NCBI RefSeq assembly: GCF_014174165.1
Contig: NZ_JABEQN010000010.1
Coordinates: 1-64,000 of the forward strand
Length of the DNA: 64,000 nt
Direction of reading: 5' to 3'
Source: Gluconacetobacter dulcium
GTDB taxonomy: Bacteria; Pseudomonadota; Alphaproteobacteria; Acetobacterales; Acetobacteraceae
Below the pieces are notes generated by a model. That model searched no databases and was not told where the DNA came from. It worked only from the letters and a program-made list of their open reading frames with translations. Of this stretch, positions 1 through 9,314 are shown in pieces. The number at the start of each line of letters is the position of its first letter. Positions within the stretch are counted from its first letter, which is position 1. Made by a program: the position numbers and the translations under genes.

Positions 1-540
1 TTGCTCACAAACGCCGCCCGCTGACGAAACAGACACCGCAAGGCGCCATGCCCACGCGTCTGATCCCCGTCAAAGCGGGCATGGATGGCGCGTGCCCAAA
101 ATTCGGTTTCCTGTTACGAAAACAGATCAGAACCGCTCGCAACCAGCTGACGGCGCTCCGTCAGACCGCCCCACATCAGCGTGTGAGAAATGCGGGTTAA
201 CGTGACGAAGGTGAATGTGCGGAGTGGTGAGATGTGATGGCGAACCGGTCAGGCCGGGGAGAGGACAAACCCGAGGGGGCCAAGCGCAGCAACAGCGCGC
301 AGAGGTGATCAGGGATCCGATCCGCGGACTTCATCAGGGCCAGCAGCCGCCGGGCTGCACAAACAGGCCGGACACATGGCTGCACCCGACCATCAAAGTC
401 ATACTTTCCACTTGCATCGTCAGGGCCGTCCACACATGGCTCCATGCGTTGCAGACGGCGACAATCTCACCTTCGCACATTCCGTGCGGGGGCCGTCCAC
501 AACATCACCTCTCTATTTGATGCCAGACAATGCCGGACCA
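1..540. other. Gene-poor left edge, no gene supported
   Basis: No reading frame here has a convincing ribosome site or a recognisable product. A minus-strand frame at 197-445 contains a run of ordinary-looking residues (ALMKSADRIPDHLCALLLRL) but lacks a start context and hits a stop quickly. It could be a decayed gene fragment. The region lies downstream of guaA. I see no integrase, repeat or RNA gene in it. Confidence 0.4.
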
Positions 541-573
541 AAAAACAAAAAAGCCCGCATTTCTGCGGGCTTT
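541..573 (-). terminator. Rho-independent terminator of guaA
   Basis: A perfect 10-bp stem (AAAGCCCGCA / TGCGGGCTTT, 550-573) with a 4-base loop is followed on the minus strand by a T-rich tract, the complement of the A-rich run at 541-549. It lies about 46 bases past the guaA stop codon. Confidence 0.9.
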
Positions 574-619
574 GAAGCACTTTTATGCCGGGTGATGCCA
601 CCCTATGCCAGACGCGGGA

Positions 620-2242
620 TCATTCCCACTCGATGGTACCGGGCGGCTTTGAGGTGATGTCGTAGGTGACGCGGTTGATGCCGCGCACTTCGTTGACGAT
701 GCGGCTGGCGACGCGATTCAGGAAGCCGATGTCGAACGGATAGACATCGGCGGTCATGCCGTCGGTGCTGGTGACCGCGCGCAGGGCGCAGGCGTAATCG
801 TAGGTGCGGCCGTCGCCCATCACGCCGACGGTGCGGACGGGGAGCAGCACCGCGAATGCCTGCCAGATCGCATCATACAGGCCAGCACCCCGGATTTCCT
901 CCAGAAAGACCGTGTCGACCTGTCGCAGCAGGGCCAGCTTGTCACGGTCGATCGCGCCAGGGATGCGGATGGCCAGGCCCGGACCCGGGAACGGGTGACG
1001 GCCGACAATGGCTTCGGGGATGCCCAGTTCGCGGCCCAGTGCGCGCACCTCGTCCTTGAACAGTTCGCGCAGCGGCTCGACCAGTTGCATCTTCATGCGT
1101 TCCGGCAGGCCGCCCACATTGTGGTGCGACTTGATCGTGACCGACGGGCCGCCGGTGAAGCTGACGCTTTCGATCACGTCCGGATACAGCGTGCCCTGCG
1201 CCAGGAACTCCGCGCCGCCCAGCTTCGCGGCCTCTTCCTCGAACACCTCGACGAACAGGCGGCCGATGGTCTTGCGCTTCACCTCCGGGTCCGTCACCCC
1301 TTCCAGGGCGGACAGGAACAGGTCCGATGCATCGCGATGGATCAGCTTGATGTTGAAGCGGCCACGGAAGGTCTTGACCACTTCGTCGGCCTCGCCGGCA
1401 CGCAGGATACCGGGGTCGACGAAGATGCAGGTGAGCTGGTCGCCGATCGCCTCGTGGATCAGCACCGCCGCCACCGAGGAATCCACACCGCCCGACAGGC
1501 CGCAGATCACCCGGCCCGAGCCGACCTGCTGGCGGATGCGGGCAATTTCCATGTCGCGGAAGCCGGCCATGGTCCAGGCACCCTGGCAGCCCACCACGCC
1601 GTGGGTGAAATTGCGCAGCAGGGCCGCGCCGTGCGGCGTATGCACCACCTCGGGGTGGAACTGCACGCCATACAGGCGCCGCCCCTCGTCCGCGATGATG
1701 GCGTAGGGCGCGCCCTCGCTGACGGCCACGGCGCGGAAGCCCGGCGGCAGCTTCGTCACGCGGTCGCCATGGCTCATCCAGACCTGCTCGCGCCCGCCTC
1801 GCGTCCAGGTGCCACGGAACAGCGCGCAATCCTCGACGATATCGACATGCGCCCGGCCGAATTCACGATGCGCGTGGGTTTCCACCGCGCCACCCAACTG
1901 GAGGCACATCGCCTGCTGCCCGTAGCAGATGCCCAGCACCGGCACGTTCAGCGCGAACACCACATCGGGAATGCGCGGCGCGTTGTCGTCTAGCACGCTG
2001 GCCGGGCCGCCCGAGAGGATGATGCCGCGCGGGGCGAAGGCGCGGATCTTCGCCTCGTCGGTGGAGAACGGCCAGATCTCGCAATAAACGCCGCTCTCGC
2101 GCACGCGGCGGGCGATCAGCTGCGTGACCTGGCTGCCGAAATCCAGGATCAGAATCCGGTCCTGATGCAACGCCGCGTCGAACGTCGTCGTATCCTGGGG
2201 CAGGGTCTGGGTGGAACCGGCGGTCTTCACATCGTCGCTCAT
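620..2242 (-). CDS. guaA: GMP synthase (glutamine-hydrolysing)
   Basis: This enzyme converts XMP to GMP using ATP and glutamine, the last step of de novo GMP synthesis in the cytoplasm. The 540-residue protein has an N-terminal class I glutamine amidotransferase domain with nucleophile C106 in GICYGQQ and the His/Glu pair in QFHPEVVHT. The ATP-pyrophosphatase P-loop SGGVDSS follows, and the C-terminal dimerisation domain ends in PPGTIEWE. I place the start at the ATG at 2242 (MSDDVKTAG), preceded by GAAAGAG. The frame stays open for 29 more codons upstream, but these look non-coding. The protein is slightly longer than usual because of a roughly 25-residue N-terminal extension before LILDFGSQ. 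It stands alone, with its own terminator at 541-573. The gene's 3' end is a known integration hotspot in bacteria. Confidence 0.97.
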   Translation of the reverse strand: MSDDVKTAGSTQTLPQDTTTFDAALHQDRILILDFGSQVTQLIARRVRESGVYCEIWPFSTDEAKIRAFAPRGIILSGGPASVLDDNAPRIPDVVFALNVPVLGICYGQQAMCLQLGGAVETHAHREFGRAHVDIVEDCALFRGTWTRGGREQVWMSHGDRVTKLPPGFRAVAVSEGAPYAIIADEGRRLYGVQFHPEVVHTPHGAALLRNFTHGVVGCQGAWTMAGFRDMEIARIRQQVGSGRVICGLSGGVDSSVAAVLIHEAIGDQLTCIFVDPGILRAGEADEVVKTFRGRFNIKLIHRDASDLFLSALEGVTDPEVKRKTIGRLFVEVFEEEAAKLGGAEFLAQGTLYPDVIESVSFTGGPSVTIKSHHNVGGLPERMKMQLVEPLRELFKDEVRALGRELGIPEAIVGRHPFPGPGLAIRIPGAIDRDKLALLRQVDTVFLEEIRGAGLYDAIWQAFAVLLPVRTVGVMGDGRTYDYACALRAVTSTDGMTADVYPFDIGFLNRVASRIVNEVRGINRVTYDITSKPPGTIEWE

Positions 2243-2392
2243 CGTTGCTCTTTCGGTCGCGGCGTTACGGTCGCAGGGCGCGCTGCGCGGACCGGGCGGG
2301 CCGTGCAGGAGCCGGATATGCGTCGACACAGAGTATAGTGCAAGCCCGCTGCCGGGGGCACCCTATGGTCCGCCGGGCCGCGCGCGCCCATA

Positions 2393-2929
2393 TTGGAGGG
2401 CAGACCCAAGGTGTTACGGAGCCCGAACGTGCCCCTCTTTCGACTGGACCGCCCTCTGCTTCCCTCGCGTTCACGCGGCCATGGGCGCGCGGCGATTGCC
2501 GGTGCCCTCATCCTCGCCCTGTCGGTGGGCTGCCTGTCGGTAGGCTGCATGACGCCGGCCGGGGCGGCGGAGCCGGCGACCGACGCCGCCAGGGACCCGG
2601 TGGGCATCTGGACGGGCACGCTGGTCGCCGAACGCGGCATCTGCCCCGAGACGCGCGCCCCCTCCACCTTGCAGATCGAGAGCAGGCGCATCGCCTTCAC
2701 GCCTGCCGACGGCGTGCATACCCTGCGCGGGCAGCGCGACGCGACGCCGGGCCGGTTCCACGCGCAGCTCGTGCTGAGCGACATGAACCGCAAGCCCTTT
2801 CCCATGGTATTCGAAGGCACGCCCGACGGTGCCACCATTCAGGGCACGTATGGCACGCCGCGCTGTCGCGCCCATGTCGTGCTCACCCGCCCGCAAGCGC
2901 ATGCCATGGACCATTTCATGGGTCACTGA
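2393..2929 (+). CDS. Small exported protein of unknown function
   Basis: I do not recognise this 178-residue product. A hydrophobic stretch at about residues 34-59 (AAIAGALILALSVGCLSVGC) ends in an AGAA-type cleavage site, so it is probably exported. The Cys residues near the end of this stretch leave a lipoprotein possible. The mature part (about 120 residues) begins PVGIWTGTL and reads like a small beta-rich periplasmic domain. It has two cysteines (in GICPETR and TPRCRAH) that could form a disulfide. The true start may be one of the in-frame GTG codons at 2411 or 2429, which would give a more normal signal-peptide length. It is followed by the ester hydrolase gene on the same strand. Confidence 0.6.
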   Translation: MEGRPKVLRSPNVPLFRLDRPLLPSRSRGHGRAAIAGALILALSVGCLSVGCMTPAGAAEPATDAARDPVGIWTGTLVAERGICPETRAPSTLQIESRRIAFTPADGVHTLRGQRDATPGRFHAQLVLSDMNRKPFPMVFEGTPDGATIQGTYGTPRCRAHVVLTRPQAHAMDHFMGH

Positions 2930-3055
2930 AACCGGCGCGATGGACGCATGCGCCACGATGATGGCCGGTTGCCTGATCCATCGGGTTGCGACATGGTGCG
3001 AACACGCGAAAAACGTGACATCTCCGCAACGGCGGACAGAGCAGGAGCGCCACGC

Positions 3056-5023
3056 TTGACCCCTTCCTTCCATCGCTCAGGCGGCGCGATCGCCCTGGCG
3101 GCCGCCCTGTGCCTGACCAGCAGCCTGGGCTACGCCGCCCCGCCGCCTCCGCCGGCCGCTCCGGCCGCCGCGTCGTCCCTGACGGTGCAGACGGGTAGCG
3201 ACATTCCCGCGCACGTCACCTTCCCCACCGCCGCGCGCGACTACGTCAAGCGCGAGGTCATGATCCCGATGCGCGACGGGGTGAAGCTGCATACGGTGAT
3301 CGTGATCCCGCGTGACGCGCATGATGCGCCGATCCTGCTGACGCGCACGCCTTATCACGCCTCGCAGCGGCTCAACCGGGTCGAGGACGCGCTGACCATG
3401 CGCGCGCTGCTGCCCCAGGGCGACGATGTGTTCGTCGAGTCCGGCTATATCCGCGTGTTCCAGGATATTCGCGGCAAATACGGGTCCGAGGGTGATTATG
3501 TGATGACGCGCCCGGTGCGCGGCCCGCTGAACCCCACCCACACCGACGAAGTGACCGATGCGTGGGACACGATCGACTGGCTGGTGCACAACCTGCCGCA
3601 ATCCAACGGGCGGGTGGGCATGCTGGGCTCGTCCTATGAAGGCTTCACCGTCGTCATGGCGCTGCTGAACCCGCACCCGGCGCTGAAGGTCGCGGCCCCG
3701 GAAAGCCCGATGGTCGATGGCTGGATGGGCGATGACTGGTACCATTACGGCGCCTTCCGCCAGGGTGGGCTCGATTATTTTACCGACCAGATGACGGAGC
3801 GCGGCTCGGGCTCTTCCATTCCGCGTGTCGATCGCGACGATTATACGAACTTCCTGCGCGCGGGCTCGGCCGCGCAGTTCGCCTCCGCCGCCGGGCTGGA
3901 CCAGTTTCCGTGGTGGCAGCGCATGCTGGCCCATCCGGATTATGACGCATTCTGGCAGGATCAGGCGCTGGACAAGCTGATCACCCGCCATCCGCTGACC
4001 GTACCCATCCTCTGGGAACAGGGGTTGTGGGACCAGGAAGACATGTGGGGCGCCATCCATTCCTGGCAGGCGCTGAAGGCGACCCGCCCGAACGTGCCCA
4101 ACGTGCTGGTGATGGGTCCGTGGCGCCACAGCCAGGTGAATTACGACGGATCGGAACTCGGCCCGCTGCACTGGAATGGCGACACCGCGCATCAGTTCCG
4201 CGCCGAGGTGCTGCTGCCCTTCTTCAACCAGTATCTGCGCCCCGGATCGCCCGACGCGCATCTGCCGGAAGCCATCATCTACAATTCCGGCGAGAACCAC
4301 TGGGACCGCTTCCCGCACTGGCCGCTGGCCTGCGACGACAAGGGCTGCGACCAGAAGCTGAAGCCGCTCTATCTCCAGGCCGGCTACAGCCTGTCGTTCG
4401 ACCATCCGGCCACGGGGCAGGATTCCTACGTATCCGACCCCGCGCATCCGGTGCCGTTCGTGGAGCGCCCGTTCAATTTCGCGAGCGACGGGCCGCGCTG
4501 GAAGACCTGGCTGGTACAGGACCAGCGCCCCGCCGAGAGCCGCCCGGACGTGCTGACCTATGAAACGCCGGTGCTGACCAAGTCGGTCCGCGTCAGTGGC
4601 GTGCCGGTGGCCGACCTGTTCGCGGCGACCAGCGGCACCGATTCCGACTGGGTGGTGAAGCTGATCGACGTGATGCCCGCCACCGACGGCGACCGGCCGG
4701 AAATGGGCGGATACGAACTGGCGGTGTCGATGGATATCTTCCGTGGTCGCTACCGCGAAGGGTTCGACCATTCGGTGGCCGCGGTGCCCAACGCGACGGC
4801 GCGCTATCGCTTCACGCTGCCGGCGGTCAATCATGTGTTCAAGCCCGGACACCGGATCATGGTGCAGATCCAGTCCTCGCTGTTCCCGCTCTATGACCGC
4901 AACCCGCAGACCTTCGTTCCCAGCGTGCTGCGCGCCACGGCGCATGATTATGTCGCCGCCACCCAGACCATCCATCGGGGTGGAGAACAATCCACCGCCA
5001 TCTGGCTGCCGGTCGTCCCCTGA
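3056..5023 (+). CDS. aehA: Alpha-amino-acid ester hydrolase (CocE/NonD, peptidase S15-like)
   Basis: This is a periplasmic serine hydrolase of the alpha-amino-acid ester hydrolase group. Known members cleave esters of alpha-amino acids and acylate or deacylate beta-lactam nuclei. The catalytic triad is visible as S193 in GSSYEGF, D326 in LWDQEDMW and H358 in GPWRHSQ. These spacings (133 and 32 residues) equal those I recall for the Acetobacter turbidans enzyme (Ser205/Asp338/His370), and long stretches match it from memory. The protein has a signal peptide (IALAAALCLTSSLGYAA), an alpha/beta-hydrolase domain with a helical cap, and a C-terminal jelly-roll domain. I chose the TTG at 3056 because AGGAG lies 8 bases before it. 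An ATG at 2948 would add 36 implausible residues. A strong terminator follows. Confidence 0.93.
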   Translation: MTPSFHRSGGAIALAAALCLTSSLGYAAPPPPPAAPAAASSLTVQTGSDIPAHVTFPTAARDYVKREVMIPMRDGVKLHTVIVIPRDAHDAPILLTRTPYHASQRLNRVEDALTMRALLPQGDDVFVESGYIRVFQDIRGKYGSEGDYVMTRPVRGPLNPTHTDEVTDAWDTIDWLVHNLPQSNGRVGMLGSSYEGFTVVMALLNPHPALKVAAPESPMVDGWMGDDWYHYGAFRQGGLDYFTDQMTERGSGSSIPRVDRDDYTNFLRAGSAAQFASAAGLDQFPWWQRMLAHPDYDAFWQDQALDKLITRHPLTVPILWEQGLWDQEDMWGAIHSWQALKATRPNVPNVLVMGPWRHSQVNYDGSELGPLHWNGDTAHQFRAEVLLPFFNQYLRPGSPDAHLPEAIIYNSGENHWDRFPHWPLACDDKGCDQKLKPLYLQAGYSLSFDHPATGQDSYVSDPAHPVPFVERPFNFASDGPRWKTWLVQDQRPAESRPDVLTYETPVLTKSVRVSGVPVADLFAATSGTDSDWVVKLIDVMPATDGDRPEMGGYELAVSMDIFRGRYREGFDHSVAAVPNATARYRFTLPAVNHVFKPGHRIMVQIQSSLFPLYDRNPQTFVPSVLRATAHDYVAATQTIHRGGEQSTAIWLPVVP

Positions 5024-5038
5024 CAGCCTGACCGGACG

Positions 5039-5068
5039 CGCGCGCCGGGGGAAACCCGGCGCGCGTTT
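5039..5068 (+). terminator. Terminator after the ester hydrolase
   Basis: A perfect 11-bp GC stem (CGCGCGCCGGG / CCCGGCGCGCG) with loop GGAAA is followed by only a short T-run (TTTCCT). It starts 15 bases after the aehA stop codon. Confidence 0.7.
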
Positions 5069-5179
5069 CCTGTGCTTCGCGGAGGACACGCCGCCAGCGC
5101 GCATTTGCGGTCAGGCTCTCAGGCTGATAGCCGCCCGGCATGGTGGCGCCGGAGGCGGGCATGCGGTTAAGATCGCCGC

Positions 5180-5677
5180 ATGACTGCTTCCTCCATCGTG
5201 TCGGCCGCCATCCTGTCCGTCGTTGTCCGTGGGGCGCGCCTGCTGCTGGTCCAGCGGGCCAATCCGCCCGATCAGGGGCTATGGGGCTTTCCCGGCGGCC
5301 GGATCGAGCATGGCGAGACCCTGTTCCAGGCGGCGGAACGCGAACTGCGCGAGGAAACCGGGTTCGTGACCCGCGCGCAGGGCGTGCTGACCGCGTTCGA
5401 CGTGCTGGACCGCATGCCCGAGGGCCGCCTGCGCTTTCATTACGTCATCGCCGTCGTGCGTTGCGCCGATTCCGGCCAGACCGATATCCGTGCCGCCGAT
5501 GACGCGGTTGCCGTCGATTGGTTCTCGCTCGACCAGATCCGCGCCGCACCCGAACGCATGAGCCCCGGACTGCTGGAACTGGGCACATTGGCGCTTTCCG
5601 ACCGGGGGGTCGCGCCATGGCCGGTCCCCGGTGGCGATCTCCGCCGCCTTATCCCCGCAGAGGACCATGCATCATGA
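5180..5677 (+). CDS. Nudix hydrolase
   Basis: This 165-residue protein carries a complete Nudix box at residues 40-62 (G-x5-E-x7-REL-x-EE-x-GF), which binds the metal and cleaves nucleoside diphosphates linked to another group. The substrate is not readable from the box. The short length and the GLWGFPGG sequence before the box resemble ADP-ribose or nucleotide-sanitising members. Its stop codon overlaps the start of the next gene as ATGA, so the two are probably translationally coupled. Confidence 0.9.
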   Translation: MTASSIVSAAILSVVVRGARLLLVQRANPPDQGLWGFPGGRIEHGETLFQAAERELREETGFVTRAQGVLTAFDVLDRMPEGRLRFHYVIAVVRCADSGQTDIRAADDAVAVDWFSLDQIRAAPERMSPGLLELGTLALSDRGVAPWPVPGGDLRRLIPAEDHAS

Positions 5678-6030
5678 CATCCGGCCGCCATATCCTGCTG
5701 GTGGAAGACGAATCCGCCATTGCCGACCTGATCCGCACGGCGCTGGAAGCCTCGGACCTGCGCGTTACCGCCTGCGCGGGCGTGCAGGCCGCCCTGGACG
5801 CGATGGAACGGGGAGCGATCGACCTGGCCATTCTCGACCTTTCCCTGCCCGACGGGCCGCCGGACCGTCTGGTCGCCCGGTTGAAAACGGCGAGCATTCC
5901 CGTGATCGCCATCAGCGGCGACCCGGCACGGCTGGCGGCCTTCGCGCCCGGCCCCACATTGGAAAAACCCTTCCGGGTCCGCGCCTTGCTGGATCTGGTG
6001 CGCTCCGCGCTGGCCGGCGCGGCGGGATAG
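5674..6030 (+). CDS. Single-domain response regulator (CheY-like receiver)
   Basis: This 118-residue protein is a receiver domain only, with no output domain. The acidic pocket is E11/D12 (LVEDE), the phospho-acceptor is D55 (ILDLSLPD), the switch residue is S81 (AISGD), and K98 lies in EKPF. All of the residues needed for phosphorylation are present. The ATG at 5674 overlaps the Nudix stop codon. No histidine kinase is in this window, so its partner is unknown. It could act as a phosphate relay or bind a target protein. Confidence 0.9.
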   Translation: MTSGRHILLVEDESAIADLIRTALEASDLRVTACAGVQAALDAMERGAIDLAILDLSLPDGPPDRLVARLKTASIPVIAISGDPARLAAFAPGPTLEKPFRVRALLDLVRSALAGAAG

Positions 6031-6037
6031 GGGCGCG

Positions 6038-7501
6038 TTATTCCCCCGCCGGCAGGCGTGCGGCGCCGACACGGGAACCGGGCGCCAGCGTCACGCGGAA
6101 GACGGCATAGCGTTCCGCCACATTGCCCTTGCGTGCCCGCTCCACCGTGCCGATCCGCGTGGCACTGCTGAACGGCGACAGATCGAGATCGCGCAGCCGC
6201 CGCATGCTGCACAGAAAGACGCCGCTGCCCCCCGCCGGGCGCGGCAGGGCGAACAGCGCCCAGCGCGGCTCGATGCCGATCACGGCGCGGCGCGGCAGGG
6301 CCAGCGCCAGTTCCGACGCCAGCCCGTATTCGTCGGCCGCCACGAACCCGCCGGGCGCGGCCAGCCCGTCGACCGCCCGCGCCAGCCCCTGCCAGCCGGC
6401 CATCTGCCGCAAGGTGATGTCGAGATGCGGCGAGAGCGACACCGGCGCGAGCGTGGACTGGAGATAGACCAGCAGCGTCAGCGCGAACCCCAGGGCCGCG
6501 CCCGCACGCCAGAATCGCCAGACCGGCGACGCGGCCAGGATGGCCATGGCGGGATAGAGCAGCACCGGCCAGTTGGCCTGTACGCGATCGCCCAGCGCGT
6601 GCTGTACGAACACAAGCCCGGCCGGGATGATCCACCACAGCAGCACCGCCGCCCCAGGATCGCGGCCGGCCCGTCGCCACGCCCGCCACAGGCCGGCGCC
6701 GAATGCCAGCGCGATCAAGGGTGTCATCAGGCCAAGCTGGCCGCCTGCCAGTTCCGAGAGGAACTGCACGGCCCGTGCCGGTCGCCAGTCCCCTGCCCGG
6801 CCGCCCTGGCGCACGAAGCTGGCCCAATGGTGCGCTTCGTTCCAGCGGATGACCGGCAGAAACAGGATCGCGGCCAACACCGCCCCGCACCACGGCCACG
6901 GTGTGCGCAGCCACGCGCGGCCGGCGCGGCTGCACAGGCACCACAGGGCCAGGCCGCCACCCGGCAGCACGGCGGTATATTTGCTGTCGCACGCCAGGCC
7001 GAGCGCCGCCCCCAGCACCAGCCACCATGCCCCCCGACCAGTGGCCAGCAGCCGGCCCAATGCCCACAGCGCCAGCGTCATGAAGAAGAGCAGCGGCGTA
7101 TCCGGGGTCATCATCACCGCGCCGATGCCCAGCGCCAGCGTGGCGTTGAGCAGCACGCCCGCCCGCACCATCCGGCCGGACGGCGGCTCGTCGCCAGATC
7201 CCAGATCGCGGGCGGCCAGGGCCAGGAACAGCGTGCCGATCGCCGCCGACAGCGGACCCAGCAGCCGCACGCCCAGCGCACCGTTCCCCAGCAGGGCGGT
7301 GCCCACACGAATCCACAGCGCCACCATCGGGGGGTGGTCCAGGTAGCCGGGTGCCAGCGCGCGCGACCAGACCCAGTAATAGGCCTCGTCGGGCGAGATT
7401 GGCGTGCAAGCCGCCACCAGCAGGCGCACGACCGTCACCCCGATGAGGGCCAGGCCCCATCGCGACAAGTCGGGGCCGGCCCTCTCCGCGCCGCCGGTCA
7501 C
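6038..7501 (-). CDS. GT39-family (ArnT/PMT-like) membrane glycosyltransferase
   Basis: This 487-residue multi-pass inner-membrane protein has the hallmark first periplasmic loop (SPDEAYYWVWS, then LDHPPMVALW) of ArnT-like enzymes. These transfer a sugar from a polyprenyl-phosphate donor to a lipid or protein acceptor in the periplasm. The acidic DE in this loop is the usual catalytic site. About ten hydrophobic segments follow. The GTG start at 7501 overlaps the stop of the upstream glycosyltransferase (GTGA). That gene, a polyprenyl-phosphate sugar synthase type, probably makes its donor. The acceptor is unknown. Confidence 0.88.
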   Translation of the reverse strand: MTGGAERAGPDLSRWGLALIGVTVVRLLVAACTPISPDEAYYWVWSRALAPGYLDHPPMVALWIRVGTALLGNGALGVRLLGPLSAAIGTLFLALAARDLGSGDEPPSGRMVRAGVLLNATLALGIGAVMMTPDTPLLFFMTLALWALGRLLATGRGAWWLVLGAALGLACDSKYTAVLPGGGLALWCLCSRAGRAWLRTPWPWCGAVLAAILFLPVIRWNEAHHWASFVRQGGRAGDWRPARAVQFLSELAGGQLGLMTPLIALAFGAGLWRAWRRAGRDPGAAVLLWWIIPAGLVFVQHALGDRVQANWPVLLYPAMAILAASPVWRFWRAGAALGFALTLLVYLQSTLAPVSLSPHLDITLRQMAGWQGLARAVDGLAAPGGFVAADEYGLASELALALPRRAVIGIEPRWALFALPRPAGGSGVFLCSMRRLRDLDLSPFSSATRIGTVERARKGNVAERYAVFRVTLAPGSRVGAARLPAGE

Positions 7502-8661
7502 CGCACGCGCCAGATCAGGGTCGAGGACACGGCATAATTCCACACCACCGCGATCGCGGCCCCGGCGGTGCTCGCCAGGCCCCATTGTCCGTCACGACTG
7601 AAAATCGCCCGCGCGATCCCGACATCGGCGATGGCGCCAGCCGAACAGATGACCATGAACAGCGCCAGCCCCAGCCACATCCGCGCGCCGCGCAATCGCC
7701 GGTCGCGATAGGTCAGCGCATTGTTCATCCAGAAATTCGTCACCATGGCCACCAGCGTGCCCAGCCACTGGCCGGTGGTGAAATCGGCGCCCAGACGCCG
7801 CCCCACCTCCAGCACCGCCAGGTTGACCAGGATGCCGGCCAGCCCCACCAGCGAGAACGCGATGAACCGGGTCGGCAGGAATCCCCGGCACAGCTTGTCG
7901 GCCAGCATCGCCACGAACTGCACCAGCACCAGAATATCCAGCTTGCTCTCGCCCGCCGCGCGGGGGCGGAAGACGAACGGCACCTCCAGCACCCTGGGCC
8001 GCCGGGGTGCCGACAGGAACACATCCAGCAGGATCTTGAAGCCCGTGCCCGACAGACGCGGCACCGTCTGCGCGAACAGGTCGCGGCGCATGGCGAAGAA
8101 GCCGCTCATCGGATCGCCCAGCCTGACCGGCAGGGTCATCTGCACCAGGCGGATGCCGGAATCGGAGAGGAATGTCCGCCAGCCACTGGCCAGGCCGGCA
8201 TTGTCGCCGCCGGCCACATGGCGGCTGCCGACCGCGATGTCGTAGCCATCGCCCGCGACGGCGTCGATCATACGGCCCAGGCAGGATTCGTCATGCTGCA
8301 TGTCGCCATCCATGACGGCGACGATCCGCGCCGAGGAAGACAGCACGCCTTCGATCACCGCCGAGGACAGGCCGCGCCGCCCCACGCGCAGCAGTCCGCG
8401 CACACGGCCGTCGCGTTCGGCCAGTGCCCGGACCTCGTCGATCGTGCCGTCGGGCGAATTGTCGTCGACGAAGATCACTTCCCAATCCCGGCCGGCCAGA
8501 GCGTGGGAGAGGGCCGCCACCAGCGGACGCACATTGGCCCGCTCGTTATAGCAGGGCACGACGATGCTGATCTCCGGCGCCGGACGCATCGGGCCGGCGC
8601 CTGCCGTCTCTCCAGCGCCATCCCCCGATGCGGGGCCGACCTGGCCCCGGACGGACATCAT
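7498..8661 (-). CDS. GT2 polyprenyl-phosphate glycosyltransferase fused to a GtrA domain
   Basis: Residues about 30-260 form a dolichol-phosphate-mannose-synthase-like GT2 domain (SIVVPCYNERANV, FVDDNSPDGT, MDGDMQHDE). The C-terminal 125 residues are a GtrA-type membrane domain of four helices (FIAFSLVGLAGILVNLAVLE onward), thought to flip the lipid-linked sugar. The expected role is to charge undecaprenyl phosphate with a hexose for the GT39 enzyme encoded directly downstream. The start ATG overlaps the stop of the Lrp-type regulator upstream (ATGA), and its own stop overlaps the next start. The three genes are therefore one tightly coupled operon. Confidence 0.92.
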   Translation of the reverse strand: MMSVRGQVGPASGDGAGETAGAGPMRPAPEISIVVPCYNERANVRPLVAALSHALAGRDWEVIFVDDNSPDGTIDEVRALAERDGRVRGLLRVGRRGLSSAVIEGVLSSSARIVAVMDGDMQHDESCLGRMIDAVAGDGYDIAVGSRHVAGGDNAGLASGWRTFLSDSGIRLVQMTLPVRLGDPMSGFFAMRRDLFAQTVPRLSGTGFKILLDVFLSAPRRPRVLEVPFVFRPRAAGESKLDILVLVQFVAMLADKLCRGFLPTRFIAFSLVGLAGILVNLAVLEVGRRLGADFTTGQWLGTLVAMVTNFWMNNALTYRDRRLRGARMWLGLALFMVICSAGAIADVGIARAIFSRDGQWGLASTAGAAIAVVWNYAVSSTLIWRVR

Positions 8662-9155
8662 GCGCCGTCTGTATCGCCGAAAGGCTGGGCCAGCGGCTGC
8701 ACCGGCACGCCGGCGCGGCTGAGGGAGGTGCGGATGGTTTGCAATGTCTGAACCCGGCTGACATGCGGGCTTTCGGTCAGGCGGCGCGTCAACTGGTTTT
8801 CATGCGCCGCGTCGCGCGCCACCAGCCGGACCAGGAAATCGCCGCCCCCCCGGATCATGTGGCACTCGCGCACCTCGGGCCAGCCGGCCACCTGGGCCTC
8901 GAAGGCGGTCAGGACCGTTTCCTTCTGGCTGTCCAGCCCGATCAGGGCGAACAGGGTGATCGTCCATCCCAGAAGCGCCGCGTCGGTGTCGGCATGGTAG
9001 CCGCGAATCAGCCCTTCTTCCTCCAGCCGGCGTACGCGCCGCAGGCACGGTGGGGCGGAAATGCCGACCCGACGCGCGAGTTCCACGTTGGTCATGCGGC
9101 CATCCGCCTGGAGTTCCGCTACGATCCGACGGTCAATCGCATCCAGATCCATCAC
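8658..9155 (-). CDS. Lrp/AsnC-family transcriptional regulator
   Basis: This 165-residue protein has an N-terminal winged helix-turn-helix (LDAIDRRIVAELQADGRMT, then ELARRVGISAPPCLRRVRRL) and a C-terminal RAM effector-binding domain (RECHMIRGGGDFLVRLVARD). Such proteins sense amino acids and form octamers. It is the first gene of the operon with the two glycosyltransferases and is divergent from trxB across a 159-bp gap. The gap is a plausible place for it to act, but I see no clear operator there. Confidence 0.93.
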   Translation of the reverse strand: MMDLDAIDRRIVAELQADGRMTNVELARRVGISAPPCLRRVRRLEEEGLIRGYHADTDAALLGWTITLFALIGLDSQKETVLTAFEAQVAGWPEVRECHMIRGGGDFLVRLVARDAAHENQLTRRLTESPHVSRVQTLQTIRTSLSRAGVPVQPLAQPFGDTDGA

Positions 9156-9314
9156 GTCAGTTTTGTCCGTCCCTGAATATCAAACCACAGGATACGGTAT
9201 GCGCCGCGCGCCGAAAAGAGTATCCCGCTTCCGACATCAGCCCCCGCGACGGCTTGTGCCCGGCGCGCCGCGCGGCCATATCCCATGCAGCTTGAACAGA
9301 CCGGCGCGGAGTCC

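Noticed and set aside
197-445. An 82-codon minus-strand frame at the left edge
   Set aside because: No start context or family match. It is mentioned only as a possible fragment.
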